A DNA stretch of 64,000 nt, taken from an uncultured delta proteobacterium. GTDB taxonomy: Bacteria > Myxococcota_A > Polyangia > Polyangiales > Polyangiaceae. The position numbers and the translations under genes are program-made. The notes under the pieces were generated by a model. The model saw only the letters and a list, made by a program, of their open reading frames with translations. It was not told the DNA's origin and did no database searches. This document shows positions 8,508-18,027 of this stretch, one piece after another. The stretch lies in the NCBI GenBank assembly GCA_903906315.1, contig CAIVJW010000132.1, positions 124,001 through 188,000 of the forward strand, written 5' to 3'. The stretch's first letter is position 1. Every line of letters begins with the position of its first letter.

Positions 8508-9784
8508 TCGAAGTCGAACGGGAGGACGCTGACCTCCGCGAGCCCCGGGATCGCCTGCGCTAGCTTGGCGCCGAGCTCGGCGTTCGTGGCCACGACGGCG
8601 ATGACGAGGTCGTCCTCGGGGACGCGGAGCCGCACGGCCTCGTTCGCGCTCGCGCGGTCCACCGCGAGCACGTGCTCGACGTGCCGGTCGTGGTACCCCG
8701 CGGGCAGATCGTAGAGCGCCGTCTCCAGCTTCTGGTGCACCCGCTTGCGGGCGGTGTCGATCTCGAAGGCGTGCGACCGCACGAGGTACTTCTTGACGAA
8801 ATCGAGCTCCTCCTGCGTCACGCCGTCGGCACGGAGCGTGTGCAGCAGCTCAAGCTCGAGCCCCAGGCACGCCGCGGCGTCGCCCGTCGCGGGCGCCGTC
8901 CAGAGCGTGAAGGCCTCGCGCCGTCGATCGACCCCCGCGCGGGCGGACGCGCCGTACGACCAGCCGCGCTTGGCACGGATTTCCTGCATCAGCCGCGACG
9001 TGAACGTGCCGCCGAACGCCGTGATCGCCACCTGCAGCGCAACGTGATCCGGATCGTGCGCCTCGGTCCCGAGCCCACCGACGACCATCTGCGTCTGCGT
9101 GCGGTCCGCCTTGTCGACGATGACCAGGCGCCGCCCGGGGCGCGCCGCGGGGGGCGGTACGGGATCGGCGATGGCCTCGCCCTCCGCGAGGCCTACAAGG
9201 AGCTTCTCGGCCAACGCAGCGCCCTCGGCTTGCGTGACATCACCGGCCACGGCGACGAGCGCGTTGGCGCGGGTGAAGTGTCGTCGATAGCAGGCCTCGA
9301 CGTCGTCGCGCACGATCGTCCCGAGCGACGCGATCGTCCCGCTCACGCGCCGACCGTACGGGTGTCCGTCGAACAGCGTTCGCCGCAGCGCGCGCGCGGC
9401 GAGCGCGCGGTCGCTGTCGCGAGCCTCGACGAGCTCCGCCTGCGACTCGCGCAGCAGCCGCTCGAGCTCGTCGGTCGGGAACGTGGGCCGAGCGAGCAGC
9501 GTCGCCACCAGGTCCGAGAAGGGCTCGAGCGAACGCCGGATCACCTCGAAATGAAGGCTCGACGAGCTTACCGAGGTGTCCGTCGCGAGGTCGCCTCCGA
9601 GCGAGTCGATGCGCTCCTCGATCGCGTTCGCGCCGAGGCCGTCGGCGCCGCGGCGCAGCATCCGGGCGGTGGCTCGCGCGAGCCCTTCCTTGCCGGCGGG
9701 GTCGTGAGCGGAGCCCGATCGGAACGAAACCACGACGCTGACGAGCGGTAGCGCGTGGCTCTCCTCGACGAAAATCTGGGTCAC
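8504..9784 (-). CDS. M16 peptidase-like subunit lacking the zinc motif
   Basis: A 426-aa member of the pitrilysin/insulinase fold. The position of the zinc motif HxxEH is occupied by GLARATARML (residues 34-43), so it cannot bind zinc in the usual way. The C-terminal half keeps a substrate-contact RLMQEIRAKRGWSYG segment. It starts at GTG 9784, overlapping the stop of an active M16 gene by GTGA. Such active/inactive pairs are known in bacterial M16B and mitochondrial processing peptidases, where both are needed for a closed chamber. No signal peptide is obvious. Confidence 0.9.
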   Translation of the reverse strand: MTQIFVEESHALPLVSVVVSFRSGSAHDPAGKEGLARATARMLRRGADGLGANAIEERIDSLGGDLATDTSVSSSSLHFEVIRRSLEPFSDLVATLLARPTFPTDELERLLRESQAELVEARDSDRALAARALRRTLFDGHPYGRRVSGTIASLGTIVRDDVEACYRRHFTRANALVAVAGDVTQAEGAALAEKLLVGLAEGEAIADPVPPPAARPGRRLVIVDKADRTQTQMVVGGLGTEAHDPDHVALQVAITAFGGTFTSRLMQEIRAKRGWSYGASARAGVDRRREAFTLWTAPATGDAAACLGLELELLHTLRADGVTQEELDFVKKYLVRSHAFEIDTARKRVHQKLETALYDLPAGYHDRHVEHVLAVDRASANEAVRLRVPEDDLVIAVVATNAELGAKLAQAIPGLAEVSVLPFDFE

Positions 9785-11238
9785 GACGCAGCCTCCTCCT
9801 CGCCCGCTCCGGCTTCGTCGTCCGCGTCCACGCCCGGCGGAGGCGTCGGCGTCGTCTGCGGCCCCATCGTGTCGTCCGGGTAGACCTCGATCACCGTGCG
9901 CGCCTCGCGTACGAGGTAGCGTCGCGCGACGCGGAGCAGGTCGGCAGGCGTCGCGCGGCGGTAGTCTCGCAGCTTGTCGAAGAGCGCCGCCGGGTTCCCG
10001 AGCACCGTCTCGTAGAAGCCGAGCTGCTCGGCCTTGCCGGCGACCGTCTCGAGACCCTGCAACGTCCCGAGCTCGAGCCGCGCCTTCGCCTTGTCGAGCT
10101 CGAGGTCGGGCACGGGCCGCGCGCGCACGTCGTCGGCGACCTCGTCGAACGCGGCGACGAGCTCCGCCACGGTGTGGTCGTCGCGGGCGGACAGGAACAC
10201 GTCGTAGAGCGACGGATCGCGGAAAGGTCCGAGCGAAGCGCGCACCTCGCTGGCGATCTCGAGCTTCTGGACGAGGGCGCGGTGCACGCGCGACGATCGC
10301 CCCCCGAAGAGGATCTCGCTCAGCAGCACGAAGGGCGCGTAGTCGAAGTCGCCCAGCGCGGGGGAGCGATAGCCGATGGCGGCCTTCTGCGTCGGCGTGG
10401 GCTTCTCCACTCGGGCGCGGCGCTCGGCCGTCTGCGGCGGCTCCGGCCTCACGTCCTCGACGGGGATCGTCGACGACGCCAGCTTGCCGTAGTGCTCCTG
10501 GACGAGCGCGAGCAGCTCGCGCGCCGTCACGTCGCCCACCGCCACGAGCGTGGCGTTGTTCGGCGCGTAGTACGTCTCGTAGAACGCGACGCAGTCCGCC
10601 GTCGTGAAGCCCTGGATGTCCTCCATCCAGCCGATCGTGGGCCAGCGGTACGCGTGCGTGGAGAGCGCGGTCGCGTACAACAGCTCGCTCACCGCGCCGT
10701 CGACGTCGTCGTCCACGCGCTGTCGGCGCTCGTTCGCGACGACGTCCTTCTCGCTCGCGACCTGCGGGTCGCGCAAGACGAGCCTCGACATGCGGGTGGC
10801 TTCGAGCCGCACGGTGAGCTCGAGCGCGTCCTTCGGCAGGTTCGTGTGGTAGTAGGTCCAGTCGAGGAACGTCGCGGCGTTCGTCTCCGCACCCGCCTCC
10901 TCGAGCAGCCGATCGAACGCGCCGTGCTCGAGCCCCTCGCTCTCGCCGAACATGAGGTGCTCGAAGAGGTGCGCGATCCCCGTCTTGCCCGGCTTCTCGT
11001 GACGCGACCCGACGCCGAACCACGTCTGCAGGCACACGACGGGCGCGGAGTGGTCCTCCAGCAGCAGCACGCAAAGCCCGTTTCCGAGCAAGAAGCGCTC
11101 GACGCGCAGCGCGGGTCCGTAGGCGATCGTCTCGAGGTGCCGAACGCGCGCGTCGTCAGCGCGTCCCCGGCTCAGCTCCTCGGCCAGCGCCCCGAGGTCG
11201 ACCGCCGTCGTGTCCGTGCGCGTCGTCGTCTCCGCCAT
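9781..11238 (-). CDS. M16 family zinc metallopeptidase, active subunit
   Basis: A 485-aa pitrilysin-type peptidase with the inverted zinc motif HLFEH (residues 90-94) and a third ligand, probably Glu170 in SEKDVVANE, 76 residues after the motif as the family requires. It is preceded by GIAH and followed by a LMFGES loop. ATG 11238 is chosen because GGAGG lies 8 nt upstream; a longer in-frame start exists but would run into the upstream gene. It pairs with the downstream motif-less subunit. The natural substrate is unknown, probably unfolded peptides. Confidence 0.93.
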   Translation of the reverse strand: MAETTTRTDTTAVDLGALAEELSRGRADDARVRHLETIAYGPALRVERFLLGNGLCVLLLEDHSAPVVCLQTWFGVGSRHEKPGKTGIAHLFEHLMFGESEGLEHGAFDRLLEEAGAETNAATFLDWTYYHTNLPKDALELTVRLEATRMSRLVLRDPQVASEKDVVANERRQRVDDDVDGAVSELLYATALSTHAYRWPTIGWMEDIQGFTTADCVAFYETYYAPNNATLVAVGDVTARELLALVQEHYGKLASSTIPVEDVRPEPPQTAERRARVEKPTPTQKAAIGYRSPALGDFDYAPFVLLSEILFGGRSSRVHRALVQKLEIASEVRASLGPFRDPSLYDVFLSARDDHTVAELVAAFDEVADDVRARPVPDLELDKAKARLELGTLQGLETVAGKAEQLGFYETVLGNPAALFDKLRDYRRATPADLLRVARRYLVREARTVIEVYPDDTMGPQTTPTPPPGVDADDEAGAGEEEAAS

Positions 11239-11261
11239 CCCCGTGTCCTCCGTTCGATCGT

Positions 11262-11894
11262 TCAGTGGCGAGGCGCCGCTAGGCACAGCACGTCGCCGGC
11301 ATCGCGTGTGGACTGGTGGCACTCCCACTTGTCATCGTGGCACATCACGACCAGCACGCCTGCGTCGAAGGCCGCCTTGAGCGAAGACCCCGCGCGCTGC
11401 GCGATCAGGTTCGACGGCGTCTTCTCGGTGCACCCCTTGCCGAGCTCGACCTCGAGCTTGCGGTTGCCCTTCGTCGCCTTCGCCGGGTTCGCGGGCGTCT
11501 TGCCCTTGTCTGCGGTGCGCGCCGCGACCTCGAGCTTCTTCACGATGTCTGCGACGTAGCCCTTGTCGACGAGCGCGTCGGTCGGCTGCGGCGACACCAT
11601 CGCGATCGTGTACTGGATCGCCATCATCTGCTGCTCGGCGGGAGCGCTAGGCTGAATGGGTCCGCTCGATCCGAGCGGAACGGGCCTCGGTGGCATCACG
11701 CGCGGGGTCGTCGTCACCGCCGCGGGAGCGCTCGCCGTCGCCGTCGCCGTCGCCGTCGCCACGGCGATCGCGGTCGTCGTCGTCGCGCTGCCCTTCTTCG
11801 CGGGCTCGTCGTCGCAGCCCGTCGCCAGCGCGAGCGCGGAAGCGAGGAGCACCGCATTCGAGATCGTGGACGCTCCGAAGCGTTCGAGGGTCAT
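11262..11894 (-). CDS. Lipoprotein with Ala/Thr-rich linker
   Basis: A 210-aa predicted lipoprotein of unknown function. The signal peptide ends LATGC (Cys27), followed by DDEPAKK, which avoids inner-membrane ambiguity only weakly. A low-complexity Ala-Thr-Val linker (about residues 38-60) and a Pro-rich stretch precede a globular part with KLEVELGKGCTEK and VVMCHDDKWECHQST. The latter are scattered cysteines likely to be disulfides. ATG 11894 has a GGAGG site. It lies 11 bp after lepA and 23 bp before the M16 gene, so it is probably in one transcript. Confidence 0.82.
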   Translation of the reverse strand: MTLERFGASTISNAVLLASALALATGCDDEPAKKGSATTTTAIAVATATATATASAPAAVTTTPRVMPPRPVPLGSSGPIQPSAPAEQQMMAIQYTIAMVSPQPTDALVDKGYVADIVKKLEVAARTADKGKTPANPAKATKGNRKLEVELGKGCTEKTPSNLIAQRAGSSLKAAFDAGVLVVMCHDDKWECHQSTRDAGDVLCLAAPRH

Positions 11895-11905
11895 GTCCGC
11901 CTCCG

Positions 11906-13708
<1,803 letters not shown>

Positions 13709-13913
13709 GGCTCGGTCGGAGGCCGGCGCGTCGGGTGGCGAGCCCGGACGGGAGCACGGGGCTGGCGTGTGGTTGGCCGGAGCGGCAGTGGCGCCGGGCC
13801 GCTCGCTAGTGCGGCTCCGCACTCCCGGCAGTCCATCGGACGCCGTGAGCGAGTGCGGCTCTTACCGCGGCCCGTAGGGTTTGGCTACGGTGCTTCGCGA
13901 CCCCGAGGGCCGA

Positions 13914-14138
13914 TCACCGCTTCGGGATCGCCGTTCCGGACGGTCCCGAGGCGCCGGGGGCGGACCCGTCGAGGCTCATCTGTCCCGGCAGCACGTGGTC
14001 ATAGTGCTTGAGCACCATATCGATGCCCTCGCGGACATAGACCGCGATGGGCACCTTCGTGCGCTCGTGCAGGAGCTTCAGGTGCTCGGCCTGCTCGGTC
14101 GTGATGTAGATGGTCGTCGAGACTTTCTTTCGCGACAT
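13914..14138 (-). CDS. Ribbon-helix-helix (CopG/Arc-type) small DNA-binding protein
   Basis: A 74-aa protein beginning MSRKKVSTTIYITTEQ. The beta-strand KVSTTIYIT followed by two helices (EQAEHLKLLHERTKV and AVYVREGIDMVLKHY) matches the RHH fold of CopG/Arc repressors. The tail after residue 50 is Gly/Pro/Ser-rich. The ATG 14138 start places the strand at the N-terminus as the fold needs; an in-frame GTG at 14159 is an alternative. No partner toxin gene lies next to it, so it looks like a stand-alone regulator. A good promoter lies about 100 bp upstream. Targets are unknown. Confidence 0.8.
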   Translation of the reverse strand: MSRKKVSTTIYITTEQAEHLKLLHERTKVPIAVYVREGIDMVLKHYDHVLPGQMSLDGSAPGASGPSGTAIPKR

Positions 14139-14541
14139 GTCACGCCGTGCGGTGGCCACGACGCGCCGAGGGGCGCGCCGCGACCGGCAGGTGAGCTATG
14201 GGTCCGGCCAACGCCTTCGCCAGTCTGACAAGGCGTTACCCTAGATGCCTGTACGTGTGTTGTCAATCGGCTCCTTTCCGACCTCGGCGTCGCTTTGCGG
14301 CGTATCCTCGCAGAACCTTATCTGGTTTCAGCGGAACCGCCGGCTCCATGGCTTGCTCGACACCCTGCGAGCGGTCTAGACTCCGCGCCGGCGCCGGCAT
14401 GCCGTGCGCCAAGCCGGCGGTGGAGGCCGCATCGCTCCTCCGTCGCACGTTCCGGGCATCAGCTCGAGCGCTGCATGGCGCGCCTGAGACGTGAGCGCTC
14501 CCCATCCCCCGAGGCCGACCGACGGCCTCTGAACGGCCCCG
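14139..14541. other. Divergent intergenic region, RHH gene / calcium-loop lipoprotein
   Basis: A 403-bp gap without a convincing gene. It holds the minus-strand promoter at 14238-14266 for the RHH gene, and by position must hold the plus-strand promoter for the lipoprotein pair beginning at 14542, which I could not place. Open frames here overlap one another and lack codon bias or recognisable products. Confidence 0.6.
14238..14266 (-). promoter_or_regulatory. Sigma70-type promoter for the RHH gene
   Basis: On the minus strand, a perfect -35 TTGACA (14266-14261) is followed after 17 bp by TAGGGT (14243-14238). The spacing is ideal, and the -10 keeps the T-A...T positions. Transcription would begin near 14231, giving a leader of about 90 nt before ATG 14138. 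The whole element lies in a non-coding gap, which supports it. Confidence 0.65.
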
Positions 14542-15411
14542 ATGACGCCTCCCTCCCGTCCCCATCTCCCGCCCACCGCCCGCGCGCTTCGCGCCCGGGC
14601 CATCGCGTTCGCGTTCGCGTTCGCACCACTCGCCGCGCTGGGTGCCGGGGCTTGCGCCGGCGCCGAGTCGGCGGGCTCCAGCGCGCATTCGCCGACTTCC
14701 GGCCCGCAGCAGCGGAGCACGGTCATCACCCACGACCCGTGCGACGGGAGCGGCAAGTCCGCGAAGACGGTCGACGTCAACGGCGACGGCAAGCCCGACA
14801 TCACTCACGTGATGAGCGGCGAGCGTGAGGTCTGCCGCATCGTCGACCTGAACTTCGACGGCGCGATCGACGCGTTCATCTACTACGACGACAAGGGACG
14901 CGAGCGGCGGCGCGAGTCCGATTTCGATCGCGACGGGCGCCCCGACGAGGTCGCCTTCTACGAGAACGGCGCGCTCACCCGCAAGGAGCGCGAGACGAAC
15001 TTCGACAACAAGATCGACACGTGGGACTACTTCGAGGGCGGGCGTCTCGCGAGGCGCGACCGCGACTCCGACGGCGACGGCGTCATCGACCAGTGGTGGA
15101 CGTACAACAACCCGCAGAACCCCAAGTGCGCGGTCGTCGCGACCGATCGCAACGGCGACGGCAAGCCGGACCCCGAGAGTGCCGTGGACCTCTGCGCCGA
15201 AGGCGGGGCGCAGAAGACCGCGCCGGCGCCTTCCGCTGCCCCGTCGGCCTCCGCCTCGGCGGCAGCCTCTGCGGCGCCGGCGCCCCCCGTGGCGTCAGCC
15301 GTCCCCTCCGCCGTGCCGGCGGCGTCATCGGCGTCACCGGTCGTGTCGGCCGCGCCGGCCGCATCCGCCGCGCCTGCGGCACCGAGCAAGCCGTCTGGCA
15401 AGGGCAAGTGA
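14542..15411 (+). CDS. Lipoprotein with repeated calcium-binding-type Asp loops (paralogue 1)
   Basis: A 289-aa predicted lipoprotein. The signal sequence ends in LGAGAC (Cys38). Residues 75-210 contain about six loops of the form D-x-N-x-D-G-x-x-D (for example DVNGDGKPD, DLNFDGAID, DFDRDGRPD, DSDGDGVID, DRNGDGKPD). These are spaced by short strands such as IYYDDKG and AFYENGAL. They resemble dockerin/thrombospondin-type-3 or EF-hand loops and should bind calcium. The last 70 residues are an Ala/Ser/Pro-rich low-complexity tail. It lies 7 bp upstream of a clear paralogue. Function is unknown; surface or periplasmic location is inferred from the lipobox. Confidence 0.85.
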   Translation: MTPPSRPHLPPTARALRARAIAFAFAFAPLAALGAGACAGAESAGSSAHSPTSGPQQRSTVITHDPCDGSGKSAKTVDVNGDGKPDITHVMSGEREVCRIVDLNFDGAIDAFIYYDDKGRERRRESDFDRDGRPDEVAFYENGALTRKERETNFDNKIDTWDYFEGGRLARRDRDSDGDGVIDQWWTYNNPQNPKCAVVATDRNGDGKPDPESAVDLCAEGGAQKTAPAPSAAPSASASAAASAAPAPPVASAVPSAVPAASSASPVVSAAPAASAAPAAPSKPSGKGK

Positions 15412-15418
15412 GGCAACG

Positions 15419-16213
15419 ATGAAACTCGAACGACGTTTGGCCGGCGCGTGCCTTCTCACCGCGCTGCTCGCCCTCGGATGCGCAGGCGGGTCGGCGAGCG
15501 GCGGTTTCGCCGGCAAAGTGGCAGGCTCCGGCAAGCAGGCTCGCGGGCCGAACGCCGACGACCGGTCGATGTGCGAATGGCGTGGCAACAGCGACCGGGA
15601 GGCCAGCGAGGTCGCTGGGCCGGGCGCGCTCCAGCCGAACGTGCGCCGGGTCTATCAGCTCATCGGAACGGGCGACGATCGCCACAAGATCCTGGTCTGC
15701 CGCGAGATCGACACGAACTTCGACGGGATCAAGGACGTCGTTCGCCGCTACAACGAGAAGGGCGAGTCGGCGAAGGAGGAGGCCGACACGAACTTCGACG
15801 GTCGGCTCGACACGTGGATCGTCTTCGCCAAGGGCCATCTCGCCGAGGTCCGGCTCGACACGGACTTCGACGGCAACGTCGACGAGTGGAAGTACTACGC
15901 AACCGGTAAGCTCGCGCGCGTCAAGCGCGACACGAACCACGACGGCAAGGCCGATATCTGGGAGATTTACCAGAACGGCAAGCTGGAGCGTATCGGCGTC
16001 GACGCCGATGCCGACGAGCGCGTCGACCGCTGGGACCACGACAACGAGGTCCGCCGCAAGACCGAGGAAGCCGAGCGCAAGAAGGAAGACGAGGCGGCTG
16101 CCAAGGCTGCGGCGAAGGCCGCTGTCGACAAGGCCGCGGCCGAGAAGCTCAACGAGGACGGCCCGGCGTCCGGGTCGAAGCCCGTGACGCACAAGCGCAA
16201 GAAGAAGCTCTGA
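15419..16213 (+). CDS. Lipoprotein with repeated calcium-binding-type Asp loops (paralogue 2)
   Basis: A 264-aa lipoprotein (lipobox LALGC, Cys21) made mainly of five units with the pattern DTNFDGxxD-x-W-x-x-F/Y-x-x-G-x-L. Examples are DTNFDGRLDTW, DTDFDGNVDEW and DTNHDGKADIW. Each unit joins an Asp loop to a short hairpin, giving a period of about 21-22 residues. The C-terminal 55 residues are a charged Glu/Lys/Ala helix ending in KRKKKL. It differs from paralogue 1 in the tail: basic and helical rather than Ala/Ser-rich. Tandem duplication is evident, and the two are surely co-transcribed. Confidence 0.87.
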   Translation: MKLERRLAGACLLTALLALGCAGGSASGGFAGKVAGSGKQARGPNADDRSMCEWRGNSDREASEVAGPGALQPNVRRVYQLIGTGDDRHKILVCREIDTNFDGIKDVVRRYNEKGESAKEEADTNFDGRLDTWIVFAKGHLAEVRLDTDFDGNVDEWKYYATGKLARVKRDTNHDGKADIWEIYQNGKLERIGVDADADERVDRWDHDNEVRRKTEEAERKKEDEAAAKAAAKAAVDKAAAEKLNEDGPASGSKPVTHKRKKKL

Positions 16214-16227
16214 GCGCGCGCGGGTCG

Positions 16228-16254
16228 GGGGCGTCGCACGCGGATGGCGACGCC
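16228..16254. terminator. Hairpin between convergent lipoprotein and cupin genes
   Basis: A 9-bp perfect stem (16228-16236 with 16246-16254) with a 9-nt loop sits between two convergent stop codons (16213 and 16273). There is no T run on either side, so termination efficiency is uncertain. The position fits a bidirectional terminator. Confidence 0.5.
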
Positions 16255-16272
16255 CGGAGCCTGCGCGGCGTG

Positions 16273-16626
16273 CTACGGGGCGCTGGTGCCCGTACGCCCG
16301 TACACGTCCTCGAGCCGCACGACGTCGTCGAGCTCCGGGGTCGAGACCTCCACGACGTCGACGTCCGTGACGGCGACCATCCGGTGGATCGTGCCGGGGA
16401 CGACGTGGAACACGTCGCCGGCGCGCATTCGGCGCTCGTCGACCGATCCGTCCGGCCCGATCTCGAGGACCATCTCGCCGCTCTGGAGGAGCAACGTCTC
16501 GTCCTTGACCCGGTGGTACTGCCGCGAAAGCCGCTCGCCGGCCTTGATGTGCAGCACTTTCCCGACGTAACGGGCCGTCTCGGCCCAGATCAGCTCGTGT
16601 CCCCACGGCTTTTCGACGCGGCGCAT
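16273..16626 (-). CDS. Small cupin protein, mannose-6-phosphate isomerase type II-like
   Basis: A 117-aa single cupin. The N-terminus RRVEKPWGHELIWAE and the barrel motifs SRQYHRVKDETLLLQSGEM and VPGTIHRMVAV match the C-terminal isomerase domain of ManC/AlgA-type bifunctional enzymes, here as a stand-alone domain. The metal-site His/Glu residues are plausibly His38, Glu43 and His81. A sugar-phosphate isomerase or epimerase role is likely but unproven. It is divergent from the pseudouridine synthase gene with about 50 bp between starts. Confidence 0.82.
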   Translation of the reverse strand: MRRVEKPWGHELIWAETARYVGKVLHIKAGERLSRQYHRVKDETLLLQSGEMVLEIGPDGSVDERRMRAGDVFHVVPGTIHRMVAVTDVDVVEVSTPELDDVVRLEDVYGRTGTSAP

Positions 16627-16677
16627 GGCCGCTCTTTACCACGGCCGTGAGGCCCCTGCTCGGAGTTCGGAGTCTCG

Positions 16678-18027
16678 ATGGAACGCCTACAGAAGATCAT
16701 CGCCCACTCGGGGGTCACGTCGCGGCGCGCAGCGGAGGACCTCATCACGGCCGGCCGCGTCCGCGTGAACGGTCGCGTCGTGACCGAGCTCGGTGCGAAA
16801 GCCGATCCGCGCGAGGATCGCATCGAGGTCGACGGCAAGCGCCTCGTCGCCGAGGACCCGGTCTACCTGGTCCTGCACAAGCCGCGCGGCGTCGTGTCGA
16901 CGCTGAACGATCCCGAGGGGCGACCGACGGTCGGTGAGATGATCAAGGGCGTGGACGCGCGGCTCTACCCGGTCGGGCGGCTCGACTACGCCACGAGCGG
17001 CGTCCTGCTGATGACGAACGACGGCGATTTTGCCAATGGCCTGCTGCACCCGCGAGGCGGCGTCTCGAAGACGTACGTGCTCAAGGTCCAGGGGTCCATG
17101 GCCGACACCGATCTGGAGGTGTGGCGGACCGGCATCGAGCTCGAGGACGGCCTGACGCAGCCGACCGAGGCGCGCATCATCCGCCACGAAGACGACAAGA
17201 CCTGGCTCGAGGTCACGCTCCGCGAGGGGCGCAACCAGCAGATCCGCCGCATGGGGGACGCTACCGGGTGGCGCGTGATGCGGCTCGCCCGGACGATCTT
17301 CGCCGGGGTGACGTCGGAGGGGCTCCGGCCCGGCGAGTGGCGGGCGATGACCGCCGACGAGCTGCTCGACATCCGCAAGGCGTTCGGTGTCCCTCGGAAG
17401 GTGCGCAGCGCGGCAGCGCGGATGGCGGCGTCCGACTTCGGCGGACCGAGGCCGCACGGCACGGTGAGACGCAGCCTGAGCGCGCATCACGACGGGGCGA
17501 ACGAGGGTGGGCCCCGCCAGGACGAGCGGTCGGATCGGGCTCGACCCGCGCGCGGTGACCGATCCGGCGATGTTCGCGCCGATCGAGGCGCGGACCGGCG
17601 TCCGCACGAGCGCGAGGAGAGCGGTCTCGGCGCACGAGGCGGTCGTGAGGCCCCGCGGCGAAGTGACCGAACGCCCGCCGTTCGGGGGGAGCCCGCCGGA
17701 GCGGAACGCCACGACGAGCGGGGCCTCGCGGGCCAGCGCGCGGCCGTCACCGATCGCGCTCGGCCGCGAGTCGACGACCGGGGCCGCCGTGGTGAGGGGC
17801 CGCCTCCGCGGGGCGATGCCCGCCAGCGGCCGAGCAGCGCGCAGCGCCCCGAGCACCGCGAAGCGCGACCCGCGAACGTCGACCCGCGGCGTCGCACGAG
17901 CAGCGCGCAGCGCCCCGAGCGCAGTGAAGCGCGACCGGTCAGAGCTGGGCGAAGCGACCGCTCCGAAACGACGCCTCGAGGAGCTGCGACACGCGCCCCT
18001 CGAGCTCGCGGGCGCGGGGGTCGTTGA
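16678..18027 (+). CDS. rluB: RluB/RsuA-family pseudouridine synthase with long Arg/Gly-rich tail
   Basis: Converts uridine to pseudouridine in rRNA. An S4 RNA-binding domain occupies residues 1-60. The catalytic Asp103 lies in PVGRLDYATSGVLLM, and the family motif GRNQQIRRM follows near residue 185. The enzyme proper ends by about 245; residues 250-449 are a disordered-looking tail rich in Arg, Asp, Gly and Pro with a repeated SSAQRPE motif. The tail frame keeps a raised GC third-position bias, so it is probably real, but a frameshift cannot be excluded. The gene's last 89 bp overlap the convergent MoxR gene. RluB rather than RsuA is inferred from domain similarity. Confidence 0.9.
   Translation: MERLQKIIAHSGVTSRRAAEDLITAGRVRVNGRVVTELGAKADPREDRIEVDGKRLVAEDPVYLVLHKPRGVVSTLNDPEGRPTVGEMIKGVDARLYPVGRLDYATSGVLLMTNDGDFANGLLHPRGGVSKTYVLKVQGSMADTDLEVWRTGIELEDGLTQPTEARIIRHEDDKTWLEVTLREGRNQQIRRMGDATGWRVMRLARTIFAGVTSEGLRPGEWRAMTADELLDIRKAFGVPRKVRSAAARMAASDFGGPRPHGTVRRSLSAHHDGANEGGPRQDERSDRARPARGDRSGDVRADRGADRRPHEREESGLGARGGREAPRRSDRTPAVRGEPAGAERHDERGLAGQRAAVTDRARPRVDDRGRRGEGPPPRGDARQRPSSAQRPEHREARPANVDPRRRTSSAQRPERSEARPVRAGRSDRSETTPRGAATRAPRARGRGGR
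17831..17936 (+). repeat. In-frame direct repeat in the RluB tail
   Basis: Copies of about 40 bp begin at 17831 and 17897, nearly identical over cgagcagcgcgcagcgcccc and beyond. The offset is 66 bp (22 codons), so both code the peptide SSAQRPE followed by EARP. The repeat lies in the Arg-rich tail of the pseudouridine synthase. Confidence 0.85.

Noticed and set aside
13803-13831. TAGCGA with CTGCCG as a lepA promoter
   Set aside because: The -35 match is too weak to claim, although position is suitable.
13914-14138. RHH protein considered as antitoxin of a toxin-antitoxin pair
   Set aside because: No toxin-like gene is adjacent on the same strand, so the stand-alone regulator reading was kept.
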